From DASXHY01 sp035552155 (GTDB lineage Bacteria > Verrucomicrobiota > Verrucomicrobiia > Limisphaerales > DASXHY01): a DNA stretch of 64,000 bases. A program made the translations under genes and the position numbers. This document shows, in pieces, positions 8,391-15,778 of the stretch. Position 1 is the first letter of the stretch; each line of letters begins with the position of its first letter. The notes beneath the pieces are model-generated. The model did no database searches. It saw nothing but the letters and a program-made list of their open reading frames with translations, and was not told the origin of the DNA. The stretch is taken from the NCBI GenBank assembly GCA_035552155.1, contig DASZLX010000046.1, forward strand, positions 124,001-188,000. Direction: 5' to 3'.

Positions 8391-9466
8391 TACCCCTGCT
8401 GCGTATAATACCGATACCGATTCACCCGATACACCCACGCCAGGACCTCCGCCACGGCGGAATACAGCTGCGCCGGAATTTCGCCCCCCACCCGGCCGTG
8501 CTTGAAGAGCATTCGCGCCAGCGGCTTATTCTCGATGATGGGGATCTGATGTTGCTGGGCCAATTCGCGGATTTTTTGCGCGTTCAGGCGAATGCCCTTC
8601 GCCACGATTTTCGGCGCGCGCATGGTTTTGCGATCGTAACGCAACGCCACCGCGATATGCGTCGGGTTGGTGACGATCACGTCCGCGTTCGGGACTTCGG
8701 CGAGTTGCTTGGCTTTGCTCTGGGCGCGGCGACGGCGGCGCGCGGCTTTCATCTGCGGATTGCCTTCCGTGCTCTTGGCTTCCTCCTTCACTTCCTCCTT
8801 CGTCATCATCTGGTCGCGATGCGTGCGCCACCATTGATAGCCGTAATCTGCCGCGGCGATGACAAACAGCGCCAGGCTCACGCGCAGGAAAATCCGCAGG
8901 CAAACGTCCGCCAGAAATTGTGCCATGCGCGCCACATTCACCGTCGTGGTGAAAATCGGATCGTTCAGCACCTTGACCACTTCGTTGTAGGTCAGCGCGA
9001 TGATGAAGAGAAGTTTGACCATCGAGATGCCTGTGGTCGGAAGCGAGCGCATCGAGAAAATGCGTTTGAAACCCTCCACTGGGTTCACCCGGTTCCAATC
9101 GGGCGTCAGCACGTCGGATGCGGTGTTGAACCGGTTTTGAATCGCGCCCGCAAGCAGGCCGCCCAGCGCCGTGGTCAGCACCACCGGACCGGCGCAGCGC
9201 AGGAAAATCAACGTCCCGCTGATGGCATAGCCCTGGAGCGAACTGGCCGTGAGCGCGGTATCGTGCAAATGGCCGAAGGTCGTCGTGGTAGTGCCCACGA
9301 ACAACCGCCAGGTTTCCTGGCCGGTAAACATCAGCGCCGCCAGCCCGCCCATCAGCACAAAGACAGTCTGCACCTCAGCGCTGCGCGCGATTTGGCCTTT
9401 TTTTATGGCCTCCTCGAGCTTTTTCGCTGTCGGTTGCTCTGTCTTATCGCCGGTCTGGTCGGCCAT
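8390..9466 (-). CDS. flhB: Flagellar type III export switch protein FlhB
   Basis: 358 residues. Four membrane helices occupy about residues 30-210, followed by a basic cytoplasmic linker. The autocleavage motif NPTH is intact at 267-270 within VIVTNPTHIAVALRYD. FlhB switches export specificity from hook to filament substrates after signals from FliK. The start MADQTGDKTEQPTAKKLEEA is the standard FlhB N-terminus. Confidence 0.96.
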   Translation of the reverse strand: MADQTGDKTEQPTAKKLEEAIKKGQIARSAEVQTVFVLMGGLAALMFTGQETWRLFVGTTTTTFGHLHDTALTASSLQGYAISGTLIFLRCAGPVVLTTALGGLLAGAIQNRFNTASDVLTPDWNRVNPVEGFKRIFSMRSLPTTGISMVKLLFIIALTYNEVVKVLNDPIFTTTVNVARMAQFLADVCLRIFLRVSLALFVIAAADYGYQWWRTHRDQMMTKEEVKEEAKSTEGNPQMKAARRRRRAQSKAKQLAEVPNADVIVTNPTHIAVALRYDRKTMRAPKIVAKGIRLNAQKIRELAQQHQIPIIENKPLARMLFKHGRVGGEIPAQLYSAVAEVLAWVYRVNRYRYYTQQG

Positions 9467-9468
9467 GG

Positions 9469-9700
9469 TTCGTTAATTGGTTAAATCGGTTAAACGAGTT
9501 AAATCAGTTAAATGAGTGAAATCGTTAAATCGTCAAATCGTTAAGACTGCACGCAAAGCCGCTCGTTGGTAGGGCGCGTCGCTCCGCGCGCGCTGCAAGA
9601 GCGCTCAAGAACACCGCTCAAAAAGTCGAAATTTGTCCGCGGGACAGGCCGAGACTCATTTAACCGATTTAACCGATTTAACTCATTTAACATAGATAAC
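9469..9700. repeat. TTAAAT-unit inverted repeat with a GC palindrome nested inside (fliR-flhB gap)
   Basis: The left arm (9469-9545) is built of GTTAAATC / GTTAAACG units and the right arm (9655-9700) of the complementary ATTTAACC units. A copy of the GGTAGGGCGCGT palindrome (9568-9595) sits in the loop. This fills the whole 238-base fliR-flhB gap; no promoter is evident. Confidence 0.8.
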
Positions 9701-9704
9701 TGCC

Positions 9705-10472
9705 TCACCCCCCCATCAATTGCGCCACGCGCAACAAATCATCGGGCAACCGGTTCAGGTAATTCACCACGTGCTGCGCGGTAAGTTGCAGCGTGAAGCC
9801 AAAGACAATCAGCCCTCCCACGATGCGGAACGAAAAACTTTCCGCGAACACATTCATCTGCGGCACCGCGCGGCTCAATACCGCGAACACGACGCTGACC
9901 ACGAACGACACCGCAATGATCGGCGCGGAAATTTGCAGCGCCACGATAAAAATCTGGTTCGTATTTTTTACCACCGCCTCGAACAGCCCTGTGCTCAGGT
10001 GCGCGCCGCCCATCGGCAGGACCAGGTAGGTGCGCTCGAAGCCCAGCAGCATCCAATGATGTAAATTGAGCGTGAGCATCACGACGGCCGCCAGGTAAAA
10101 CAGGATCGTGGCCGGCACCTGGCTGCTGGATTGGGTCAGCGGATTGAAGATCGAGCCCATTTGCAGGCCCATTTCGGTGGCGATGATCCCTCCCGCCAGG
10201 TCCACCGCGTAAAAAATCATGCGCGCCATGAAACCCAGCAACAGCCCGATGCTCACTTCCTGGAACATGATGCCAATGAGCGAAAACACCGGCAGTTGAG
10301 CGATGGGAAACGCGGGCAAGGTGGGCGCCAGCAACATGCTCGCGAGCGCCGCCAGCGCGATGCGCATCATCACTGGGAAATTCGTCATCGAGAAAAACGG
10401 CAAGACGAGCAGGAACGCGCTGATGCGCAAAAAAATCAGCAGCCAGTTCGAATATTCCAGCTCAAGCGGCAT
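9705..10472 (-). CDS. fliR: Flagellar type III export protein FliR
   Basis: A 255-residue, very hydrophobic protein with about six membrane helices, including LLIFLRISAFLLVLPFF at the start and the conserved MGLQMGSIFNPLTQ segment. With FliP and FliQ it forms the helical export gate in the membrane. Normal length. The gap to fliQ holds an inverted repeat of GGATTGA-type units (10484-10585). Confidence 0.94.
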   Translation of the reverse strand: MPLELEYSNWLLIFLRISAFLLVLPFFSMTNFPVMMRIALAALASMLLAPTLPAFPIAQLPVFSLIGIMFQEVSIGLLLGFMARMIFYAVDLAGGIIATEMGLQMGSIFNPLTQSSSQVPATILFYLAAVVMLTLNLHHWMLLGFERTYLVLPMGGAHLSTGLFEAVVKNTNQIFIVALQISAPIIAVSFVVSVVFAVLSRAVPQMNVFAESFSFRIVGGLIVFGFTLQLTAQHVVNYLNRLPDDLLRVAQLMGG

Positions 10473-10483
10473 AGCAGCGGCGG

Positions 10484-10585
10484 ATTAGTGGATAAAAGGA
10501 TTGAGGGATTTTTGGATGAATGGATTGCCGCACTCGGTCATTCTAATAATCCAAAAATCCATCAACCCATTCATCCAATGACGGG
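10484..10585. repeat. GGATTGA/GGATGAAT-unit inverted repeat (fliQ-fliR gap)
   Basis: The left arm GGATTTTTGGATGAATGGAT is answered by a right arm ATCCAAAAATCCATCAACCC, with CATTCATCCAAT beyond it. Arms are tandem 7-8 base units around a GC-rich loop, the same architecture as the TTAAAT elements but with another unit. Confidence 0.75.
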
Positions 10586-10591
10586 TCGGCT

Positions 10592-10861
10592 TCATTGGAC
10601 CATTTGCGGCATTTTTTGAATGACCGCCGTCGTGAATTCCACCAGCGAGCGCACAATCCACGGCAGCAGCAGGAGCAGCACTCCGACCACTGCGAGGGCC
10701 TTGGGCACGAACGCCAGCGTTTGCTCGTGAATGGTCGTCACCGCCTGGAACAAGCTGATGGCCAGCCCGACGATCATGGCCACCACGAGGATCGGCGCCG
10801 CAATGGCCAGCGCCTGGTAGATCATCGTCTTGAGCAATTCAATGGCAAATTCAGGGTTCAT
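10592..10861 (-). CDS. fliQ: Flagellar type III export protein FliQ
   Basis: 89 residues with two long membrane helices, (AIAAPILVVAMIVGLAISLF) and the second around LAVVGVLLLLLPWIV, plus the conserved QAVTTIHEQTLAFVPK loop. Four copies assemble with FliP5FliR1 into the export gate. Standard size. Confidence 0.95.
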   Translation of the reverse strand: MNPEFAIELLKTMIYQALAIAAPILVVAMIVGLAISLFQAVTTIHEQTLAFVPKALAVVGVLLLLLPWIVRSLVEFTTAVIQKMPQMVQ

Positions 10862-10867
10862 TTTTTC

Positions 10868-10968
10868 AAAAGTTATTTAGGTTAAATGAGTGATTGGTTA
10901 AATGAGGCGGGCAATTATGCGTGTTTTGATGATTTAACTTATTTAACCATTTAACGAATCACTAATTG
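10868..10968. repeat. TTAAAT-unit inverted repeat (fliP-fliQ gap)
   Basis: Left-arm units GGTTAAATGAG pair with right-arm units ATTTAACTTATTTAACC around a loop with GCGGGCAATTATGCG. It fills the gap between fliP and fliQ. Confidence 0.8.
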
Positions 10969-10975
10969 AACCAAC

Positions 10976-11830
10976 CTACATCCCAAAGCTGTGCACAAGC
11001 GATTGCACGACCAGCGACCAGCCGTCCACGAGCACGAACAGCAGCAATTTCAGCGGGATCGAAAACGTCGTGGGCGGCATCATCATCATGCCCATGCTCA
11101 TCAGCACCGTGGCCACGACCAAATCGATTAATATGAACGGAACGAAAATCAGGAATCCCATCTGGAAGGCGGTGCGCAATTCGCTAATGACAAACGACGG
11201 AATCACCACGCGCAACGGCAGTTCGTCAGGTGAAGTCGGCTGCAGCTTTGCCATCGCGACGAACAACTCCACGTCCTTGGGCCGCGTCTGCTTGAGCATG
11301 AACGTCCGCAAGTGCACCGTCGCGCGATCCATGGCCACCTGGCTGGTGATTTGTTGCGCCTGGTAGGGTTGGATGGCGTCGGTATTGATGCTTTGCCAGA
11401 CCGGCGCCATGACGAAATAAGTGATGAACAGCGAGAGGCCGATGATGATCTGGTTCGCCGGCGTGCCCTGAAGCTGCAAGGCGGTGCGAACGAACGATAA
11501 CACGATGACGATGCGCGTGAAACAGGTCATCAACAAAAGAATGGACGGCGCGAGCGAAAGTAGCGTGAGCGTCAGGAGCAGCTTGATGCCGGTGTCAATG
11601 TCCTGCGGGCCGCTGTGGCCACCGAGATTGATCTGCACGGGGCCGAAGCCCGTGGTGGTGTTCGTCTGGGCGGAGGCGCTGAACGCGGTGAAGAACAGGA
11701 ACAGAATCACCGCACTGGGCAGCAGCCGCGCAACCAGCGAACGCCCGGGAGCGCCGGCGTCCCGCCGGCAGCTTGCGGTATTCTTGCCAGCGAGACGCCG
11801 GCATTCCCAAATGTGCGCGCAAAAATTCAT
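10976..11830 (-). CDS. fliP: Flagellar type III export protein FliP with repeat-derived N-terminal extension
   Basis: 284 residues. The core (from about residue 75: LLLTLTLLSLAPSILLLMTC, later ALQLQGTPANQIIIGLSLF) is the conserved FliP membrane protein that nucleates the export gate. A signal-peptide-like segment (about 36-54) precedes it. Residues 8-28 (ECRRLAGKNTAS then CRRDAGAPGRS) are encoded by a 62-base inverted repeat also found outside genes. The ATG at 11830 is supported by an ATGA overlap with the fliO stop, so the repeat appears to be translated. Confidence 0.9.
   Translation of the reverse strand: MNFCAHIWECRRLAGKNTASCRRDAGAPGRSLVARLLPSAVILFLFFTAFSASAQTNTTTGFGPVQINLGGHSGPQDIDTGIKLLLTLTLLSLAPSILLLMTCFTRIVIVLSFVRTALQLQGTPANQIIIGLSLFITYFVMAPVWQSINTDAIQPYQAQQITSQVAMDRATVHLRTFMLKQTRPKDVELFVAMAKLQPTSPDELPLRVVIPSFVISELRTAFQMGFLIFVPFILIDLVVATVLMSMGMMMMPPTTFSIPLKLLLFVLVDGWSLVVQSLVHSFGM
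11747..11808. repeat. Inverted repeat GGGAGCGCCGGCGTC family inside the 5' end of fliP
   Basis: GGGAGCGCCGGCGTCCCGCC and a mirrored arm ending GACGCCGGCATTCCC form a long hairpin. A single-arm copy lies upstream of queA at 52600. Here the element is in frame within the fliP coding region. Confidence 0.8.
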
Positions 11831-12369
11831 TTTCCCTTGAGCACTTGCGTCAGTGCCTGCGCAAACGGGGTTGTGGCCGCGGTCTTGGTTTCGGCGGGAG
11901 TATCTTTTTCCTCCGCGATCGGCAGGTGGCTCAACAGGTTCACGCCCGACGGCGAGGAAGCCAGGAGAAAGCGCTGCTGTTCGTAACCGATGACATAAAG
12001 CGCGTGTTTGCCGCCCAGCGCGCGGGTTTCGATGACGTTTAATTTCGGCGCGCGGCCGCGTTGAATCGTGAGGCGTTGCCAGTTCCGAAAAACCCAGACA
12101 CCGCCTAAAAAAATTCCCAGCACCAACGCCAGCGCGCCCATGATACGCAGCACGGACGGCCCGGCATCGGGCAATTGCGGCAGCGTCAGCGGCAGAGCAG
12201 GGGAGTTGGTCGCTTCGGCAGAAAAGCCCGTGGACGCCAGCAGGAACGTGAAAACGACGCCGAGCGCGGTCGGGCGCGTCACTCCGTGCGCGCCGGCTCC
12301 GTTCTTCGACAACGCCCCGCGCTGCACGACGCTCCCTGCCGGCTTTGAAATTGGATTGGCTGACCGCAT
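11827..12369 (-). CDS. fliO: Flagellar biosynthesis protein FliO with repeat-derived N-terminal segment
   Basis: 180 residues. A signal-like helix (about 34-48), a Pro-rich spacer, one membrane helix (LRIMGALALVLGIFLGGVWVF) and a short cytoplasmic domain (LNVIETRALGGKHALYVIGY) match FliO, which stabilises FliP assembly. Residues 24-34 (AGAHGVTRPTA) are encoded by the dispersed GGGCGCGTCACTCC palindrome. The ATG at 12369, 7 bases after the fliN stop, is preferred over 12426, which would overlap fliN by 50 bases. Confidence 0.85.
   Translation of the reverse strand: MRSANPISKPAGSVVQRGALSKNGAGAHGVTRPTALGVVFTFLLASTGFSAEATNSPALPLTLPQLPDAGPSVLRIMGALALVLGIFLGGVWVFRNWQRLTIQRGRAPKLNVIETRALGGKHALYVIGYEQQRFLLASSPSGVNLLSHLPIAEEKDTPAETKTAATTPFAQALTQVLKGK
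12268..12295. repeat. GGTAGGGCGCGT-family palindrome inside fliO
   Basis: GGTCGGGCGCGTCACTCC...GCGCGCCG matches the intergenic copies at 498 and 34272 except at single positions. It is translated as part of the FliO N-terminus. Confidence 0.8.
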
Positions 12370-12376
12370 GGGTTCC

Positions 12377-12649
12377 TTACGCGACCGGCGGAACGCTTCC
12401 CACGATTTCAGTAATCTTGACGCCAAAGCGGTCTTCGATGACGACCACTTCCCCGCGCGCGATCAACTTGCCGTTGATGCTCAACTCCACCGGCGCGTCG
12501 GCCGGTTTATCGAGCTGCACGACCGAGCCGATGTTGAGCTGGAGCACTTCGCGCATCGGCAACTGGCAGCCGCCGAGTTCGATGGTGAGGCTCACCGGGA
12601 CGTCGAGGACGAGATTGAGATTGGTGGGATTTTCTGCGGTAGCGTTCAT
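12377..12649 (-). CDS. fliN: Flagellar motor switch protein FliN (minimal SpoA domain)
   Basis: 90 residues made up almost entirely of one SpoA domain: LNLVLDVPVSLTIELGG, the LQLNIGSVVQLDKPADAPVE stretch and INGKLIARGEVVVIEDRFGV. It forms the lower C-ring with FliM and binds FliH. It lacks the long N-terminal extension of enteric FliN. It starts 7 bases after fliM ends. Confidence 0.94.
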   Translation of the reverse strand: MNATAENPTNLNLVLDVPVSLTIELGGCQLPMREVLQLNIGSVVQLDKPADAPVELSINGKLIARGEVVVIEDRFGVKITEIVGSVPPVA

Positions 12650-12656
12650 GAAAAAA

Positions 12657-13631
12657 TCAGGTCGTGATGGGACTGGTCAATTGCACCGCCCACTTGCCGC
12701 TGCGCGTGCCGGGGCGGCCAACAAATTTCGGCAGATGGCTGAAGCGGAGATGCACTTGGGCCGCGCATTGCGGGTCCAGCATCACCACGTCGCCGCTTTT
12801 GAGGCGGGTGATGTCGCCGGCGGACATCTTCAATCCATGCCATTCGGCGGTGATGGGCACTTTGACGTCGTTGAATTCCGCGTTCCACTTCGGCTTGTCC
12901 GCGCGCGCCGGGGCAGCTTCGGACTCCGGCATCGGCGGATTCAGCAGCCGCATCAATGGCTCGACGGTCGCGTAGGGAAAGAGCAATTGAATCGGCTCCA
13001 ACTTGTCGCCAATCCCGCTGTTCATCGTCAGCACGAGCATCGCGGTATCGGCCGGGGCAGTCTGGAGAAAACGGCTGTTGCTCTCGTGATCGAGCAGCGC
13101 AGGCTTCAAGTCGCGCATTTCCGGCCAATGATTGCACCATTCGCTGAGCAGCAGCATCGCCACCTGGTCGGTCAGCGCGGTTTCAATCTCGCTCAACTCG
13201 CGGTTCGTTTCCGGCATCGAGCCGGGGCCGCCGAGCAGCCGGTCCACAATCATCAAGCCGAGCCGCGGCGGAATCACGAGCAGGCCGACGCCCTTCAGCG
13301 GATCGGCTTTGAACAAAGTGATATGCGTGGGATTCTGAAGGCTCTCGATAAATTTCTGATAGCCGACAATCTGCACCTTGGCGGTTTGCACCGTGAATTC
13401 CAGGCGCAGGAAAATTGCCATGCGGCCGGCGAGCGCGCGGACGAATTGCTCGTGGCGCAACCGGATGCGGCGCAGTTCGCTCGGCGTGAGAAAGCCCGAC
13501 TGGCGGAAATCGTGCGCGCGGATGTCGCTGCGCTTGCGGTTTTCGCGCGTGCCGGCATGGGTCAACACCGCGACCTCATCGCCGGAGGCGGAAGCGTCGC
13601 CGGGTTGGCTGGGAGGATTCGGTGGATTCAT
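12657..13631 (-). CDS. fliM: Flagellar motor switch protein FliM
   Basis: 324 residues. The middle domain shows the FliM motif IVDRLLGGPGS with the following NRELSEIETALTDQ, and the C-terminal SpoA domain (about 245-315) precedes fliN. The N-terminus (MNPPNPPSQPGDASASGDEV) lacks an obvious CheY-P binding peptide of the LSQ(A)EIDALL type, which may matter because no chemotaxis genes are in the window. It is part of the C-ring that sets rotation direction. Confidence 0.93.
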   Translation of the reverse strand: MNPPNPPSQPGDASASGDEVAVLTHAGTRENRKRSDIRAHDFRQSGFLTPSELRRIRLRHEQFVRALAGRMAIFLRLEFTVQTAKVQIVGYQKFIESLQNPTHITLFKADPLKGVGLLVIPPRLGLMIVDRLLGGPGSMPETNRELSEIETALTDQVAMLLLSEWCNHWPEMRDLKPALLDHESNSRFLQTAPADTAMLVLTMNSGIGDKLEPIQLLFPYATVEPLMRLLNPPMPESEAAPARADKPKWNAEFNDVKVPITAEWHGLKMSAGDITRLKSGDVVMLDPQCAAQVHLRFSHLPKFVGRPGTRSGKWAVQLTSPITT

Positions 13632-13640
13632 GACGGTTCG

Positions 13641-14216
13641 TTATTGGATGGCGAATTCCGGGAAATAAATTTCCTGGACCGTGCCGTCGCCGAGAATGTT
13701 GTTGAAACCGGCCAGCAATTCGTTGCGAATCATATTACGCGCGCCGGGCTTCTCCAGGTCGGCCAGCGTTTTCGTCGCCAGCGCGCTCTGCGCCATATCA
13801 CGCAACTGCGCGTCGTGCGCATCCATTTGCGCTTTGAAATCAGATCCGGAGCCGACCACTGAAAGGCTTACGAGCAAATAACGCGCCCCCATGGTGCCGG
13901 CCACGTTGACGAGCAGTTTGTTCACGGGCACGGATTCGGTCTTCGCGCCGGGAGCTTCTTTTTTCGATTTGCCGGCGGCAACCGTCTCGCCTGCGGGAAC
14001 GGCGGCGGCGCCGCCCAGTCCCTTCTGCAATTTCGGCACCAGCACAAAGTTGGTCATGGCGTAGGCCAGCGCCGGCATGAGCAGAGTCATGACGATCAGC
14101 GGGAGCCAGGCTTTGATGCCGCCCGAGGCCGCGGCCGGCGCGCTGGCGGCTGGCGCTGCTTCCGCGGGTGTGGCGGCTTCGCTTTCGGGGGCGCCTTCTG
14201 TGCGATTGGCAGGCAT
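13641..14216 (-). CDS. fliL: Flagellar basal body-associated protein FliL
   Basis: 191 residues. After an Ala/Pro-rich cytoplasmic N-terminus, one membrane helix (AWLPLIVMTLLMPALAYAMT) and a periplasmic domain follow, ending in the FliL-type tail LLAGFNNILGDGTVQEIYF. FliL forms rings around stators and supports torque. The position between flgE and fliM is standard for this gene. Confidence 0.9.
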   Translation of the reverse strand: MPANRTEGAPESEAATPAEAAPAASAPAAASGGIKAWLPLIVMTLLMPALAYAMTNFVLVPKLQKGLGGAAAVPAGETVAAGKSKKEAPGAKTESVPVNKLLVNVAGTMGARYLLVSLSVVGSGSDFKAQMDAHDAQLRDMAQSALATKTLADLEKPGARNMIRNELLAGFNNILGDGTVQEIYFPEFAIQ

Positions 14217-14222
14217 GAAAAA

Positions 14223-15074
14223 TTAGCGTTTGAGGTTCACGAGGTCCTGCAAAACTTCATCGCTGGTGGTGATGATTTTTGCGTTGGCTTCAAAAGCGCG
14301 TTGCGCGGTGATCAAGGCGGCCATCTGGCCGGCCAGGTCCACGTTGGAAGTTTCCAGCGCGCCGGATTGAATCGTTCCCAGCCCGGCCGTATTCGGCGCA
14401 CCCGGTGTGCCCGCTCCGGCGGTCGCGTTGTAGGTCAGCAGATTGTTGCTTTGTTTGATCAACGCCTGCGGATTACTGAAATTCTGCAATACCACCTGGC
14501 CGATGACGCCGCTCGTGCCGTCGCTGAGCGTGCCGTTGAGTTGGCCCGACGCGTCGATGTTATAGGAAACCAGCGTGGGCGCCGGGGTGGTGGTGTCGTT
14601 CAACGCGGAAATCGCCGTGGCGCTATCAATTTTCAAATCACCTGTCGGGCTGGCGGCGGTGTAAGGCGCGCTGCCCGTATAACCCTGCACGCGATAACCG
14701 ACGCTGTTCACCAGGAAACCGTTGGAATCCACTTTGAAACCCCCGTCGCGCGTGACGAATGACATGCCGCTGGAGGAATCCTTCACCACGAAGAAACCGT
14801 TGCCGCTGACGGCGAGGTCCGTGGGTGTGCCGGTGGGATTGATGGTCCCCTGCGTGTATTCGGAATCGATGGAGCTGGTCGAGACGCCGGTGCCGACCTG
14901 CACGAATCCGCCCGCACCGATGTTGCCGAAGGTCTGGCTGAAAGTGTCCGCAAACTGCATGTTCGAGGACTTGTAGCCCGTGGTGTTGACGTTCGCGATG
15001 TTGTTGCCGATGACCTCAAGGTCCTCCTGGAATTGTTGGAGGCCGCTGACGCCGGTTTGTAGTGAGCCGATCAT
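14223..15074 (-). CDS. flgE: Flagellar hook protein FlgE (short form)
   Basis: 283 residues. The N-terminus MIGSLQTGVSGLQQFQEDLE followed by NNIANVNTTGYK is the conserved rod/hook signature, and the C-terminus ends with AQRAFEANAKIITTSDEVLQ. Between them is AVSGNGFFVVKD. It is shorter than enteric FlgE (about 400) and lacks room for full D2/D3 outer domains. Its place after flgD supports the hook assignment over FlgG, though a rod identity cannot be fully excluded. Confidence 0.85.
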   Translation of the reverse strand: MIGSLQTGVSGLQQFQEDLEVIGNNIANVNTTGYKSSNMQFADTFSQTFGNIGAGGFVQVGTGVSTSSIDSEYTQGTINPTGTPTDLAVSGNGFFVVKDSSSGMSFVTRDGGFKVDSNGFLVNSVGYRVQGYTGSAPYTAASPTGDLKIDSATAISALNDTTTPAPTLVSYNIDASGQLNGTLSDGTSGVIGQVVLQNFSNPQALIKQSNNLLTYNATAGAGTPGAPNTAGLGTIQSGALETSNVDLAGQMAALITAQRAFEANAKIITTSDEVLQDLVNLKR

Positions 15075-15097
15075 AATGTTGAATCCTGTGGTTAAAT

Positions 15098-15349
15098 TTA
15101 AGCGGGTGTGGCTGTGAGGACCTGGTTCAAATCGTACATGCGGCCGTTCACGAGCAGTTTCGGGTCGCCGGCCAGCGACAGTACGCCGCTGACGATGCCG
15201 TGCGCGATGCCGCGGCCAATGAGGATATCCACCGTCTTGCCCACCATGGCTTCGGCCAGGTGCTGGCGGACCGCGCCGAGCGGTGCCGTCTGGACAGGAG
15301 GAATATTTGACGTGAACAACATTCGTCTGGGTTCTTTGTGGGTTCTCAT
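15098..15349 (-). CDS. Small protein homologous to the FlgD C-terminal domain
   Basis: 83 residues. From about residue 35, MVGKTVDILIGRGIAHGIVS and the ending LLVNGRMYDLNQVLTATPA align with the end of the adjacent FlgD (MLGKQVTLQVDG... and VNGQSYTLSQVLSVANAP). It therefore looks like a duplicated FlgD tail domain standing alone. The ATG overlaps the flgD stop (ATGA); an internal ATG at 15322 is possible. A hook-cap or FlgE-binding role is inferred only. Confidence 0.7.
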   Translation of the reverse strand: MRTHKEPRRMLFTSNIPPVQTAPLGAVRQHLAEAMVGKTVDILIGRGIAHGIVSGVLSLAGDPKLLVNGRMYDLNQVLTATPA

Positions 15350-15774
15350 GGAGTGGTGGGTGCGTTCGCTACCGAAAGCACTTGGCTGAGGGTGTAGGAC
15401 TGGCCGTTGACTGTGATTGCCGGCACGCTGCCGCTGGTATCGATGCCCGTCACGATGCCTTGTGCCGTGGTGGTCCCATCCACTTGCAGGGTGACCTGCT
15501 TGCCCAACATCGACGCCGCCTGCGAAAAATCCTGGCCGGTTTGCAACTGGCCCAGGGTCGATTGCATGGTGGTGTTCGCGTTCAGCGTGCTGAACTGCAC
15601 CATCTGCGAAAGCATGTCTTGGTTGTCGATGGGCTTCAACGGATCCTGCGAGGTCATCTGCGCCACCAACAGGTTCAGGAAATCCTGCTGCGACAACATT
15701 TGCGTCGGCAGCGGAACAGTGCTGCTGTCGCTGCTGGTTTGAGAACTAGGAGTGGAGACGGAGTTGACTTGCAT
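15346..15774 (-). CDS. flgD: Flagellar hook-assembly scaffold FlgD
   Basis: 142 residues. The N-terminal MLSQQDFLNLLVAQMTSQDP followed by LKPIDNQDMLSQMVQFSTL is diagnostic of FlgD, which caps the growing hook. The C-terminal part is a short beta domain (MLGKQVTLQVDG to the end). The ATG at 15774 is 4 bases after the fliK stop; a longer reading from 15945 would add a repetitive Asn-rich, fliK-overlapping tail and is rejected. Confidence 0.92.
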   Translation of the reverse strand: MQVNSVSTPSSQTSSDSSTVPLPTQMLSQQDFLNLLVAQMTSQDPLKPIDNQDMLSQMVQFSTLNANTTMQSTLGQLQTGQDFSQAASMLGKQVTLQVDGTTTAQGIVTGIDTSGSVPAITVNGQSYTLSQVLSVANAPTTP

Positions 15775-15778
15775 AAAA

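Noticed and set aside
8378..9484. Open frame of 368 codons on the plus strand
   Set aside because: Exact antisense of flhB, whose NPTH motif and membrane helices are clear; the plus-strand product is Arg/His rich without motifs.
9469..9700. TTAAAT arrays considered as CRISPR
   Set aside because: Units are 7-9 bases without unique spacers, the second half is inverted, and no cas gene is present.
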